From contig CANAAV010000008.1 of the NCBI GenBank assembly GCA_947346365.1, forward strand, positions 1 to 64,000: DNA of 64,000 bases, in the 5' to 3' direction. This stretch comes from an uncultured Flavonifractor sp. (GTDB lineage: Bacteria > Bacillota > Clostridia > Oscillospirales > Oscillospiraceae). The translations under genes were made by a program, and so were the position numbers. Positions 52,372 to 61,971 of this stretch are shown here, piece after piece; position 1 is the stretch's first letter; each line of letters begins with the position of its first letter. The notes beneath the pieces are model-generated. The model saw only the letters and a list, made by a program, of their open reading frames with translations, did no database searches and was not told the DNA's origin.

Positions 52372-53190
52372 TTATGCGCCGTGCGCCGGTCTGGCCGGCT
52401 TACCCATGCCCAGCAAGTAGAGAAGCAGCGCCGCCGCACAGCATCCGCCTCCCAAAAGGAAGGCCCGCTCCACTCCGCCTTCGGCCAAAGCGCCGAAAGC
52501 CAGGTAAACACCCATAGCGCCTAGGTCCATCAGCATGGCGTTGCAGGAAAGCTGGGTCGCCGGAGGTCCGCTCCACCTGTAGGGACAGGGATACAGGCCC
52601 CGACAGGGCCTGTACAGCCTGCAGAGCTACAACATCCGCTATGGCCGCGGCCGGAACGGCCCACAGCACCGGCAGCAGGCAGGACAAGGCGCCGGCAGCC
52701 ATTAGGACGGCCACAGTCCGGCGCTCCCCCAGACGGCGCAGAAGCCGGTGGGACAGTCCGCCCGCCAAGGCAGCCCCGGTTACGGCGGCCTGGAGAACGC
52801 CAAACCACTCTTAAGGAATTCCTACCGCGGCGAACTGGAGCTGTCCCAGGAAGACGGTCACCGTCTGGGCCGTCTCCCGCAGCAGGCAGAACGCCAGCAG
52901 CAGCCGCTCCGCCAAAAAGCCTCCAAAGGATTTCGAGCGCCAGAATACGGCCTTAGACAGCGCGAACAGAAAGGAGCATACGACGATGGTCCGCCGGTAT
53001 CCCAGACGACGCCCCAGGGCACTTCCAGAGCCAGGGCTGTAAGGAGACAGGCGCTCTCAATCACCCCGATTTGCAGCAGGTCCAGGCCCGCCGCCTGACG
53101 GTACAGCGTGGCAATCGGACTGTAAAACACCAGCCCCTGTAAAAAATAGACGGCATAAAAGAGCGCAATATTGTGCCGTTCCCAATGCAT
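52372..53190 (-). pseudogene. Decayed MFS transporter
   Basis: Pieces of one major facilitator transporter lie in order in different frames. The intact start (ATG at 53190 with GGAGGAGG upstream) reads MHWERHNIALFYAVYFLQGL up to EVPWGV. The frame then shifts near 53010 to RLGYRRTIVVCSFLFALS. An in-frame TAA follows at 52811-52813, before EWFGVLQAAVTGAALAGG. The frame shifts again near 52545 to a C-terminal piece (MLMDLGAMGVYLAFGALAEG...) ending at the TAA at 52374-52372. The total of about 270 codons is far below the usual 390-400, so internal deletions are likely. Substrate unknown. Confidence 0.85.
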
Positions 53191-53310
53191 TTGACGTTCC
53201 TCCTCCTTCGTTTGGGCACGCTTTGCGCCCGCTCAGAGAGCAAAACACATGTTAGAAGATGGAAGATCAATTGGGACAGCTCATACTGCGCTCCTTTTAG
53301 AAAATCAGTA

Positions 53311-55143
53311 TTATATCCGCTCCAGCAGGAAGCCGGTCATAGGCGGCAGGGGGACGGCGGCGGGGAAGCGGGCCCCGCCGAGCAGGTCCCGGGTGGGCCA
53401 GGGCAGGCGCAGTGTCTGAGGGGTGCCTCCGGCGTTGACGGCGGCCACTAGGGTCTGCCCATGATGAGAGCGGGAAAAAGCCATTACGGGCCCCTCAGCC
53501 CGGAGCCATTGGAGATCACCCCGGCGCAGAGCGCCGCATTCCCGCCGCGCCTTGCCCAGGGCGGCATACCACTGCGTCAGCTCCCTGTCCTCCCGGCCCC
53601 AGGGGAAGGTGCGGCGGTTGAAGGGGTCCTCAAAGCCCTCCATCCCAGCCTCGTCCCCATAGTAGACCATGGGGGAGCCGGGAAAGGCAAACAGCACCAG
53701 GGCCCCCAGCTTCAGACGGGCCCTGCCCAGGGCGTACTGCTCCGGACTCATGCGGAACCGGGCCCGCCAGTCCCGGCTCTCCGATCCGCAGGGAGAGCCC
53801 ACCCCCAGGAGGGTGAGAATGCGGGGAGTGTCGTGGGTGCCCAGGAAGTTCATCGCGGAGGAAAAAGCGAAGGGGGGGTAGTTCTCACGCAGGGTCTCCA
53901 TAGCCTCACGGAACACAGCCGCGTCCTCCCCCAGCAGGAAGGATACCAGGCTGTTGCGGAAGGGGTAGTTCATCAGCCCGTCGCAGTGGCCCCCCAGGAT
54001 GTGCTTGCGGCGGACGCCGTAGGCGATCTTGGTGGTGCCGTCCTCCCACACCTCGCCGATGACCACGGCGTTGGGCTTGGTCTCCCGGACGGCCTGGTGC
54101 AGCTCGTGGACAAAGCTGTCCGGCAGCTCGTCCGCCACGTCCAGCCGCCAGCCGTCGGCCCCGGCCCGAAGCCAGCGGCGGACGATGCTGTCTTTCCCGC
54201 AGATGATATACTCCCGGTAGGAGGGATCGTCCTCGTTGACACTGGGCAGAGAGTAGATGCCCCACCAGCTCTCATACTCGCCCGGCCACTGGCGGAACTG
54301 ATACCAGGCGGCGTAGGGACTGTGCGGGGACTGGACCGCCCCTACGCCGGGATAGGAGCCGTCGCCGTTGAAATAGCGGCTGACAAAGCCGGTGTGGTTG
54401 AACACGCCGTCTACGATAACGTGCATCCCCAGCGTATGGGCCGCCTGGCACAGGGCGGAAAACTCCTCGTTGCTCCCCAGCATGGGATCAATTTTCTCGT
54501 AGTCCCCGGTGCCGTAGCGGTGGTTTTCCGGAGCCTCAAATACCGGACAGAAGTAGAGGGTTTCCACCCCCAGGGAATGGAGGTAGGGGAGCTTTTCTAT
54601 CACTCCGGCCAGACTTCCGCCAAAGAAATCCCGGTTGCGGATCTCGCCGTTGGCATCCGGTCGGTAGTCCGGCTCTTCCTCCCAGCTGGTATGGACGCTG
54701 CGCCCGCCCACCATACCGGTGGGGTCGGGTACTTGGACGCGGCGGAAGCGGTCCGGAAAGATCTGATAGGTGCAGCCCTCTCCAAACCAGGCGGGGACTT
54801 GGCTGCTGCCGTCGTACACGGTGAGCTGATATTCCCCCAGCTCTTGAACGTCCCCGTTGAGCCCCTCCAGGCGGAGGGAATACCACACCAGCCCTACATA
54901 GTCTTCGGTGGGCAGCACGCCGGAAAAAAGGTCCCGGTTTCCCTCCAGCCCAGCCCAGGGCAGGAGAATACGGACCAGCTCATCCTCTGGACGGCTTTCA
55001 AAACGGGCGGTGAGCACTGCGCGGGAAAATCCCGCCGAGCGGGGGGGCCGCAGGGTAAAATATACGCTGGTTCCGGAGGGAACCGCACCGTAGGGGCGCT
55101 TATAGTCGGGGCTGCGGGAATCGAAAACCGGTATATTCTCCAA
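53311..55143 (-). CDS. GH13 alpha-glycosidase (neopullulanase/cyclomaltodextrinase type)
   Basis: A 610-residue enzyme with an N-terminal beta-sandwich domain (about residues 1-115) of the kind in neopullulanases. The (beta/alpha)8 catalytic domain shows the four GH13 regions: DGVFNH, GWRLDVADE (nucleophile Asp), VIGEVWED (acid/base Glu) and FLGTHDT. A C-terminal beta domain follows. There is no signal peptide, so it acts on imported maltodextrins in the cytoplasm. It begins at TTG with AAAGGA about ten bases upstream. It may be read from the PBP2 transcript 38 bp away, without an obvious functional link. Confidence 0.92.
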   Translation of the reverse strand: MENIPVFDSRSPDYKRPYGAVPSGTSVYFTLRPPRSAGFSRAVLTARFESRPEDELVRILLPWAGLEGNRDLFSGVLPTEDYVGLVWYSLRLEGLNGDVQELGEYQLTVYDGSSQVPAWFGEGCTYQIFPDRFRRVQVPDPTGMVGGRSVHTSWEEEPDYRPDANGEIRNRDFFGGSLAGVIEKLPYLHSLGVETLYFCPVFEAPENHRYGTGDYEKIDPMLGSNEEFSALCQAAHTLGMHVIVDGVFNHTGFVSRYFNGDGSYPGVGAVQSPHSPYAAWYQFRQWPGEYESWWGIYSLPSVNEDDPSYREYIICGKDSIVRRWLRAGADGWRLDVADELPDSFVHELHQAVRETKPNAVVIGEVWEDGTTKIAYGVRRKHILGGHCDGLMNYPFRNSLVSFLLGEDAAVFREAMETLRENYPPFAFSSAMNFLGTHDTPRILTLLGVGSPCGSESRDWRARFRMSPEQYALGRARLKLGALVLFAFPGSPMVYYGDEAGMEGFEDPFNRRTFPWGREDRELTQWYAALGKARRECGALRRGDLQWLRAEGPVMAFSRSHHGQTLVAAVNAGGTPQTLRLPWPTRDLLGGARFPAAVPLPPMTGFLLERI

Positions 55144-55181
55144 AACAAATCGTCCTTTTTATAGGATTTGGGCGGTTTATG

Positions 55182-57278
55182 TCAGTGTAATAATGTGTTC
55201 TCCGTGTCAACCGACTCGGGTGTGCTCTCAACGCTAAAGTAGTAGCGGATGATCTCGGCGGCGGCCCTGGCCAGGTAGCCGCCGGAGCCTCCGCCTTCCA
55301 CCACCAGGGTGATGGCGATCTGCGGCTCGTCATAAGGTGCGAAGCAGACGAGCACCGCGTCGGCCTCCAGCTCAGAGGCTACCTGGGCGGTGCCGGTTTT
55401 GGCCCCCACCTCGACAGGGAGATCTTGGAAATAGCGGTATACGCTGCTCTCCGGGTCGTTGGCGACGCGCCACATGCCGTACTTGACCGCCTCCAGGTTT
55501 TCCGGGTCCAGATCCAGCCGGTTGGCGCCGGTGGGCTGGCTGTCGTAAAGCGTCTGGGAGTAGTCGTTGGATTTCACCGAGCGCAGCAGGTGGGGGGTGT
55601 AGTGATAGCCGCCGTTGACCAGGGTGGCGATATAGTTGGTCATCTGCAAAGGGGTGCACAGAGTGTCACCCTGACCGATGGAGGCGGTAAGCAGCAGTCC
55701 GCCGTACCAGGTGTTGCCGTGGCGCTGGCTGGTTTCAGGTCCCGCCACCTGCCCGGTGTACTCACCCAGCTCAAAGCCCGTGGACTGGCCCAGACCGAAC
55801 AGGGCGGCATACTGGTCCACACGCTCGATACCCAGCCGATGGCCAACGGTGAAAAAGTAGATGTTGCAGGAGTCCCGCAGGGCGTCGGACAGATTCTCCC
55901 GCCCGTGCCGGCCCCCGTACTGCCGGTAGTACCAGCATTGGGGGTGGTAGTCGCCGTAAGGGTAGTGCTCCTCCTCCTGCAGCATGAGATAGCCGGTGTC
56001 CTGAATCCGCTCTGTGGCGGTGACAACTCCCTCCTCCAGTCCCGCAATGGCCACCAAGGGCTTAAACGTGGAGCCGGGGGAGTACAGGCCCATGGTGGCC
56101 CGGTTCACAAAGGGATGCAGCGGGTCCTGGCTGGCGGCGGCATACAGGGCGGCGTCGGAGTAGACCGTGGCCAGATCGTAGTCCGGGTAAGACGCCATGG
56201 CCAAGATGCCGCCGTCCCGCACGTCCTCCACGACAATGGCGCCGCCCTCTTTATCCTCGGATTCCAGCTCGCCAATGGTGCGGGAGAGGACCTCCTCAAC
56301 CTTTTCCTGAAGCGTATTGTCCAGGGTAAGGATTACGTTTCCGCCGGGTTCCGGCTCAACCGTCCAGCTTTCGCTTACCACTTTTCCGCTGGTATTCAGC
56401 TCCACGGTGCGCACGCCGGGCTTGCCCCGGAGATACGCCTCAAAGGCCCGCTCCACGCCGTCCCGGCCCACGGTGTCATTTACATTATAACCCAAATCCC
56501 GGTAATAGGGCCAGTCCTCCCGTTGAATAGAGGCCACCCGTCCCAAAAGGTGCGGAGCGGCGGTGGTTTCATACTGGCGGACGGTAGTGGCCTGAATGCG
56601 AATGCCGTCCAGCCCGTGCTCCTTTACGGTGGAGATAAAATCAATGTCCACGTCCTGGGTGAAAATATATTCGTTGTAATTGATGTCCCGGCGGCGCAGG
56701 TCCAGCTCGTAGAGCACACCCACCACCGCACGGGCGTCCTGCTCAGAAAGGGACTCGTCAATTTCATAGTAACCGCGCAGGGCCTGCATCAGTCTTTCAG
56801 GCGTGGGCTCGCTCTCCCCCAGCTCCAAAAAACCCTGGCGCTGGAGGGGCAGAGCCACCAGCAGGCGGTTGAGATAGGTGGGGGTGCTCTGCTGCGCCAG
56901 CGTCGCATCCCGGCTGGAGACGCTGTAGGGCTCGGCGGTGGTAAAGGAAAAGGGGGCCTGCTTGGAAAGTGGAAAAGTGTCGCTCCACTCCTGCCCCTGG
57001 GTGCGGCAGATGGAGATCAGCTCCAGCAGATTGGCGTTGCGCTGGGCCTCTTCCCCCATCATGGAGGTATCTAAGGTCACCTGATATGTGGCCCGGTTGG
57101 AGACCAGCACCCGGCCGTAGCGGTCCAGAATTTCTCCCCGGGCAGCTTCCACGGTCTCCCGGTTCGTGATTCTCCGCACAGATACGCCCTGATAATAGGC
57201 GCCGTTGACCACCTGCAGGTCATAAAGCACCCCCGCAAAGGCCCCCAGCAGCAGCGCTGTCAGGGCCACAATAAACAC
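55182..57278 (-). CDS. mrdA: Penicillin-binding protein 2 (elongation-specific transpeptidase)
   Basis: A 698-residue class B PBP with one N-terminal membrane segment, a dimerisation domain and a transpeptidase domain with STFK (in YSPGSTFKPLV), SCN (DSCNIYFF) and KTG (GAKTGTAQV). It cross-links peptidoglycan during cell elongation with MreC and MreD, encoded just upstream. The annotated GTG at 57278 has no clear ribosome-binding site. Ten codons upstream (57308) an ATA codon follows GGGGAGG by ten bases and would add the usual basic N-terminus EGKRFQRRL. The true start is therefore uncertain. Confidence 0.93.
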   Translation of the reverse strand: MFIVALTALLLGAFAGVLYDLQVVNGAYYQGVSVRRITNRETVEAARGEILDRYGRVLVSNRATYQVTLDTSMMGEEAQRNANLLELISICRTQGQEWSDTFPLSKQAPFSFTTAEPYSVSSRDATLAQQSTPTYLNRLLVALPLQRQGFLELGESEPTPERLMQALRGYYEIDESLSEQDARAVVGVLYELDLRRRDINYNEYIFTQDVDIDFISTVKEHGLDGIRIQATTVRQYETTAAPHLLGRVASIQREDWPYYRDLGYNVNDTVGRDGVERAFEAYLRGKPGVRTVELNTSGKVVSESWTVEPEPGGNVILTLDNTLQEKVEEVLSRTIGELESEDKEGGAIVVEDVRDGGILAMASYPDYDLATVYSDAALYAAASQDPLHPFVNRATMGLYSPGSTFKPLVAIAGLEEGVVTATERIQDTGYLMLQEEEHYPYGDYHPQCWYYRQYGGRHGRENLSDALRDSCNIYFFTVGHRLGIERVDQYAALFGLGQSTGFELGEYTGQVAGPETSQRHGNTWYGGLLLTASIGQGDTLCTPLQMTNYIATLVNGGYHYTPHLLRSVKSNDYSQTLYDSQPTGANRLDLDPENLEAVKYGMWRVANDPESSVYRYFQDLPVEVGAKTGTAQVASELEADAVLVCFAPYDEPQIAITLVVEGGGSGGYLARAAAEIIRYYFSVESTPESVDTENTLLH

Positions 57279-57347
57279 AAGCCTGCGTTGAAAACGCTTT
57301 CCCTCTATGGCTCAGCCGCCTCCCCTCTGTTGCATATGCGGTTTTCC

Positions 57348-57860
57348 CTACAAAACGGTCTTTTTGGGCACCCGCTGGAACACCCAGTAGAATAGGCCGT
57401 ACACCGGCAGGACGAAGACCATGGACCACGCGATTTCCGGCAGGGCCACCGCCAGCAGGGCCTCCAGGGGGGCAGCCCGCTGAAGCAGGCGCACCAGGAT
57501 GCGCACAGCGTCGATAGCCGTCAGGGCGCCCAGAGAGCACAAAAGACACCCCGCCAGGTTTTGCCGCAGGGCATACCGGGACAGGGCCCCGGCGCACACT
57601 CCGATCAAGCACAGGCCCAGGGTCATGCCTCCATCGGTATCGTGGTAGGCCGCGTCGCATAAAATGCCCGTGAATAGGCCGAAACCGCCTCCCGCTGTGG
57701 CCCCCTCTAGCACCGCCACCGCCACTGCCGCCAAGGGCATCAGCATGGGGGAGACGCCCAGCACGGGAAAGCGGTTGAGCACATATAGCTCCAGCAGCCA
57801 CACGGGGAGGGCGGCCAGGGCGTACACGCCCCATTTAATCATAAAATCACTGCGAGTCAC
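57348..57860 (-). CDS. mreD: Rod shape-determining protein MreD
   Basis: A 170-residue membrane protein with about five helices, typical in size and hydropathy for MreD. Polar residues are scarce except at the ends. It acts with MreC and PBP2 in the elongation machinery. The GTG start has GAGGAGGAG upstream. It lies between mreC and the PBP2 gene, the canonical order. mreB is not in the window, so it is elsewhere, as in several Clostridia. Confidence 0.88.
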   Translation of the reverse strand: MTRSDFMIKWGVYALAALPVWLLELYVLNRFPVLGVSPMLMPLAAVAVAVLEGATAGGGFGLFTGILCDAAYHDTDGGMTLGLCLIGVCAGALSRYALRQNLAGCLLCSLGALTAIDAVRILVRLLQRAAPLEALLAVALPEIAWSMVFVLPVYGLFYWVFQRVPKKTVL

Positions 57861-57944
57861 GGCGCTCCTCCTCTCCCGCCGGAATCCTGACGGTTTTCAA
57901 ACAAACGCTAAAGCCCCTGCCGGGCAGGTGGCATAACCTAACGG

Positions 57945-58787
57945 CTATTCCACAATTTCAAAACTTTTGATGACAAAAACCTGCTTGAGGCTTTCCAGGT
58001 CGGTTTCCGGCTGGACGACCGCATACCGGGTTACGCCGGAGGCCTCCGTATGAACGTCCTCCACGTGGCCCACCACCAATCCGGGCGGGTAAATCCCACC
58101 CCGGCCGGAGGTGGACACCAGGTCCCCGGCGATGAGCTCGCTGTTTTCCGGCAGGTAGGACAGCTTCAACCTGCCCTGGCCCATGAGGGTGAAATCTCCC
58201 TCTAAAATTGCCGCCTCGCCGGTGCGGGTGAGCTGGCCGCCCAGCTCTGTATTGGAGTCGATCAGCGTGGACACGGTGGACCAGTTCTCTCCCACCTGGG
58301 TGACAATTCCCACCATGTGCCAGTACTCGTCGACCACGCAGTCGCCCGGCTCCACGCCGGAGGAGCTGCCCTTGCTGATGGTGAAGGCCGACTCCCAATT
58401 AGAGTGAGAGCGGGCGGTGACCATGGCGGATTCCTCCTCAAACTCCCGTTTGCTGGGCCGCAGGTCCAGGTGGTTGCGCAGGCGCTCGTTTTCCTGAAGA
58501 GCGGCGTCCGCCTGGCGGGCGGTTTCCTCCAGTTGGGCAATGCGCTGCTTGAGCTCTTCATTTTCCGTCTTGAGCTGTTCCCGCTCAAATGCGTCGCTGT
58601 AGCGCTCCCCGGTCCAGTTGGCAAAGGCGCTGATGCCGTTGCGCACCGGCGTGGCCAGAATTCCCGCCAGGTTGGACAGCGGATCGGCAAAGCCGCCGAA
58701 TAAAATGGAACACACTGCCGTGACCAGGGCCAGCAGGACGGCGGCGGTCAAAATCAGCAGGCCGTTATTGCGGAAAAAGTCCTTCAC
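57945..58787 (-). CDS. mreC: Rod shape-determining protein MreC
   Basis: A 280-residue bitopic protein. The N-terminal helix (about residues 7-30) is followed by a coiled coil (EREQLKTENEELKQRIAQLE and on to about residue 100) and the two beta-barrel domains of MreC (SNWESAFTISKGSSSGVEPGD; GIVTQVGENWSTVSTLID). It organises the periplasmic part of the elongasome. I chose the GTG at 58787, eight bases after GGGGAGGT. It overlaps the maf stop by 4 bp, so the genes are translationally coupled. Confidence 0.92.
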   Translation of the reverse strand: MKDFFRNNGLLILTAAVLLALVTAVCSILFGGFADPLSNLAGILATPVRNGISAFANWTGERYSDAFEREQLKTENEELKQRIAQLEETARQADAALQENERLRNHLDLRPSKREFEEESAMVTARSHSNWESAFTISKGSSSGVEPGDCVVDEYWHMVGIVTQVGENWSTVSTLIDSNTELGGQLTRTGEAAILEGDFTLMGQGRLKLSYLPENSELIAGDLVSTSGRGGIYPPGLVVGHVEDVHTEASGVTRYAVVQPETDLESLKQVFVIKSFEIVE

Positions 58788-59383
58788 ACGTTTGACCTCC
58801 CCGCCGAGAGCGCAAGACAGTCTATACCCAGCCGGGCGAGCATCTGTCCCAGCCGGCACACCGGAAGGCCCATGACATTGTAATAATCCCCCCGGATGCC
58901 GTCTACCAGCAGAGCCCCGCATCCCTGGATGCCGTAAGCTCCGGCCTTATCCATGGGCTCGCCGGTGGCCACATAGCAGGCGATCTCCTGAGAGGAGAGG
59001 GGGCGGAAGGACACCTCGGTGCTCTCATGCTGCGTGTCCCGCGCGGCGCCCCGCAGCACCGTCAGGCCGGTATAGACCTGATGCCGCCGGCCGGACAGGG
59101 CGCGCAACATCTGCGCGGCCTCAGCCTGATCCACCGGCTTGCCTAGCACCCGGCCCTCCAGGGCCACCACCGTGTCGGCGGCAATCAAGATATCCTCCGG
59201 CTGGGCCAGGGCCTGAGCAGCCAGGGCCTTCTCCAAAGAGATCCGCTCCACCAGCTGCGCCGGAGGGAGGGAACGGTCCATGCGCTCGTCAATATCGGGG
59301 GCCAGAATGCGAAAGCCGGTCAACCCCATCCGTTCCAGCAGCTCCCGCCGCCGGGGGGACTGGGAAGCTAAAATCAGCGCCAT
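58784..59383 (-). CDS. maf: Maf-family nucleotide pyrophosphatase
   Basis: A 199-residue protein with the Maf signature LILASQSPRRRELLERMG at the N-terminus, the ADTVVALEGRVLGKP segment and KAGAYGIQGCGALLVDGIRGDYYNVMGLP near the C-terminus. The family hydrolyses non-canonical or excess nucleoside triphosphates such as dTTP, UTP and modified nucleotides, and can affect septum formation. Here it lies between dut and mreC, the conserved maf-mreCD linkage. It precedes mreC with a 4-bp overlap. Confidence 0.93.
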   Translation of the reverse strand: MALILASQSPRRRELLERMGLTGFRILAPDIDERMDRSLPPAQLVERISLEKALAAQALAQPEDILIAADTVVALEGRVLGKPVDQAEAAQMLRALSGRRHQVYTGLTVLRGAARDTQHESTEVSFRPLSSQEIACYVATGEPMDKAGAYGIQGCGALLVDGIRGDYYNVMGLPVCRLGQMLARLGIDCLALSAGRSNV

Positions 59384-59415
59384 GGCGGCTCCTCCTTTTT
59401 ATCCGCTTGTCCGCG

Positions 59416-59871
59416 TCAATTTCCCGTAGAGCCCAGCCCGCCGCTTCCCCGCTGGGTGGGGGGCAGCTCGTCCAGCTGCGTTATTTGGGCGCGGCCCACA
59501 GGCAGTATCATCAGCTGGGCGATCCGGTCCCCAGGCTGGACGGTATACGGGGTATCGGATTGATTGATAAGCCCCACCCGAATCTCCCCGCGGTAGTCGC
59601 TGTCAATAACCCCCACACCGTTGGAGAGGGAGACGCCGTGCTTGATGCCCAGTCCCGAGCGGGCGCAGACCAGCGCCACCCACTCCGGCCCGGGCAGGGC
59701 AATGGCCAAGCCGGTGGGCACCGCCGCCCGGGCCCCGGGGGCCAGGGTCAGCGGCGCGTCCAGCAGGGCGGCCAGATCCATGGCGGCGGACCCAGGGGTC
59801 TGATAGGCGGGCAGCGGAACGCGGGGGTCGAGCCGTTTGATAGAGATATTTACAGGCGTGCGCATGTCCAT
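59416..59871 (-). CDS. dut: dUTP diphosphatase
   Basis: A 151-residue trimeric dUTPase. All five motifs are visible: PGSAAMDLAA, ARSGLGIKHGV, NGVGVIDSDYRGEIRVG, GDRIAQLMI and the C-terminal RGSGGLGSTG arm. It hydrolyses dUTP to dUMP and keeps uracil out of DNA. The ATG at 59871 lies seven bases after GGGAGG; a second ATG two codons on is less well placed. It is 17 bp from the U32 gene upstream and 32 bp from maf, which suggests an operon. Confidence 0.94.
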   Translation of the reverse strand: MDMRTPVNISIKRLDPRVPLPAYQTPGSAAMDLAALLDAPLTLAPGARAAVPTGLAIALPGPEWVALVCARSGLGIKHGVSLSNGVGVIDSDYRGEIRVGLINQSDTPYTVQPGDRIAQLMILPVGRAQITQLDELPPTQRGSGGLGSTGN

Positions 59872-59888
59872 AGCAAGTCCTCCCTGCT

Positions 59889-61967
59889 TCACTCCACGTC
59901 CCGGTAATACAGGCCGCGGGTGTACTCGTTGGGGCTCCAGGCGCTGCGCTCCAAATAGCGCTCCGCCGCCTGGACGCACTCCCTGGGGTTTTCCGTGGTG
60001 AACATCAGCCGCTGGGCCCACAGGCCCAGCCGCCGGTAATCGGCGGCTTTGTCCGCCAAAAAGAGCTTCTGGGAATTAAACAGCTCATTGCGGCAGCCGG
60101 GCGCCCGCAGCACTGGAAACTGCGCGCCCTTTCGGTCGGTAAGCAGGTTCACGTTTTGGCAGTTGCAGCGTCCAGTGCGGTTTTTGATGATGCAGTTCTC
60201 GGTAATCATCAGGGGCAGGCGCCCATAGGTAATCAGTTCCACGTCGATGGATTTGGAGAGGTCACGAATCTGGGGCAGCTTCAGCTCAAAGGATACGGCG
60301 GCGGAGTGAAGGCCCAGACGCTTATATTCCTTGAGTGCCTGGGAGTTGTAGACGCCCAGACCGAAATCGCCGCGGGGGGTAAAGCCCAGAGCTTTGACGC
60401 AGGAGAGCATACCCAGGTTGCCGATCAGCGCATCCTCTACGCCCAGCTCCCGGACCTGCCGCAGTTGTTCCAGCAGGGCGCTCCACTCCCGGTCCCAGGC
60501 GACGCGGGGCAGAACAACCCCCACGCGGGTATCCGCCGTGCCGGCGGCCTTCTCCGGGTGGGCGCACAGCTCGTCCAGAGGGAGGTAGACTATGGCCGGG
60601 GCCAGGTGCAGCAGCTCCGGCGTAACCTGTTCGGCACGGCGGGCGGAGATGGTCAGCACCGGCGGCTCCCGCCGGTTTTCGTAGCGGGCCCCCGCCCGGA
60701 ATTCTCCCCCGCGCCGCTCAGGCGGTGCCTGCCGCTGGCGGCTTAGATCTTCCAGCACCTGCCGGCGCAGGGCGTTCAGGGCGGAAAGGGGGAGGGAGAG
60801 CCCCTGCTCCACCAGGGCGCGGACTTTTACACAGCGAAAGGGGGTGCCTCCGGTGCGGGAGAGCTGGGCTTCAACCGCTTCCCCGGTCAGGGGGTGGCTG
60901 CGGGCGCTCTCAGGCACGGGACCCTGGGCGGTGGCCACCCGGCCCTGGCCGTCTTCCACGCCCACCTGAGCCGGCTCGTTGGGGCGGAGCATGGCGTAGA
61001 AGGTCACGTCTACCCGCTGGGCTTCGCCGCTCTGGTAGGTATTCCGGGCCTGGGCAAAGAGCTCCCGGGGGGGCTTATCCTCCGCCCGTATGCCGAACAT
61101 CTCGGGCCCTTTTTGATCCAAATAGTAGCCCTGGGTGAAGCCCTGGCGGGAGAACGCCGCCGAGAGCTGCTCCATCTCCTGCGCCGTGGGCTCCCGTCCC
61201 TCCCGAATGGCGGCGGCATAGATACGGGTGACGATGGCCACGTATTCCGCCCGCTTCATGCGGCCCTCCAGCTTGACGCAGGCCACCCCCATTTTCCTAA
61301 GCTCGTCCAGATGGGAGACCAGGGACAGGTCCTTGAGGGAGAGCGGATAGCCGTCCGCCCGGTTGTTCCAGCCGTATTTCATCCGGCAGGGCTGGGCGCA
61401 CAGGCCCCGGTTGCCGCTGCGTCCGCCGATGACGCTGGATAAAAAGCACTGGCCCGAGTAGCACATGCACAGGGCCCCGTGGGCGAACACCTCAATTTCA
61501 ATAGGGGCGTTTTGACAGATATACGCAATTTGGTCCCGTGACAGCTCCCGGGAAAGGACCGCCCGGCTCAGCCCCAGCCCGGCGGCCTGACGCACGCCCT
61601 CCAGGTTGTGCAGGGTCATCTGAGTGGAGGCGTGGATCGGCAGGCCGGGGGCCGCTTGGCGGAGCATACGCAGCACGCCCAGGTCCTGAATCAGCACCGC
61701 GTCGGCCCCGATGGCGCTGGCGTCGGCGGCAAGGCGGGCGGCCTCCGGCAGCTCCCGGTCGGTGAGCAGGGTGTTCAAGGTCAGATAGACCTTGGCGCCC
61801 CGCAGATGGCAGTAAGAAACCGCCGCCGCAAATTCCTCCCGGGAGAAATTCTTTGCATTGCGGCGGGCGTTAAAATCACCGTAGCCCAAATAGACGGCGT
61901 CCGCGCCGTTTTGGACGGCGGCGGCCACCGCCTCCATGGAACCGGCAGGGGCGAGCAGCTCCAGCAT
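59889..61967 (-). CDS. U32-family peptidase/RlhA-like protein
   Basis: A 692-residue protein. The U32 domain has MLELLAPAGSMEAVAAAVQNGADAVYLG at the start and the signature EVFAHGALCMCYSGQCFLSS around residues 160-180, with further cysteines in RGLCAQPCRMKYG. The C-terminal half has a collagenase-like extension and more cysteines (CNCQNVN). Related proteins are RlhA (23S rRNA hydroxylation) and ubiquinone-pathway hydroxylases, so an Fe-S-dependent hydroxylase is as likely as a protease. It follows zapA by 4 bp. Confidence 0.88.
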   Translation of the reverse strand: MLELLAPAGSMEAVAAAVQNGADAVYLGYGDFNARRNAKNFSREEFAAAVSYCHLRGAKVYLTLNTLLTDRELPEAARLAADASAIGADAVLIQDLGVLRMLRQAAPGLPIHASTQMTLHNLEGVRQAAGLGLSRAVLSRELSRDQIAYICQNAPIEIEVFAHGALCMCYSGQCFLSSVIGGRSGNRGLCAQPCRMKYGWNNRADGYPLSLKDLSLVSHLDELRKMGVACVKLEGRMKRAEYVAIVTRIYAAAIREGREPTAQEMEQLSAAFSRQGFTQGYYLDQKGPEMFGIRAEDKPPRELFAQARNTYQSGEAQRVDVTFYAMLRPNEPAQVGVEDGQGRVATAQGPVPESARSHPLTGEAVEAQLSRTGGTPFRCVKVRALVEQGLSLPLSALNALRRQVLEDLSRQRQAPPERRGGEFRAGARYENRREPPVLTISARRAEQVTPELLHLAPAIVYLPLDELCAHPEKAAGTADTRVGVVLPRVAWDREWSALLEQLRQVRELGVEDALIGNLGMLSCVKALGFTPRGDFGLGVYNSQALKEYKRLGLHSAAVSFELKLPQIRDLSKSIDVELITYGRLPLMITENCIIKNRTGRCNCQNVNLLTDRKGAQFPVLRAPGCRNELFNSQKLFLADKAADYRRLGLWAQRLMFTTENPRECVQAAERYLERSAWSPNEYTRGLYYRDVE

Positions 61968-61971
61968 TGTG

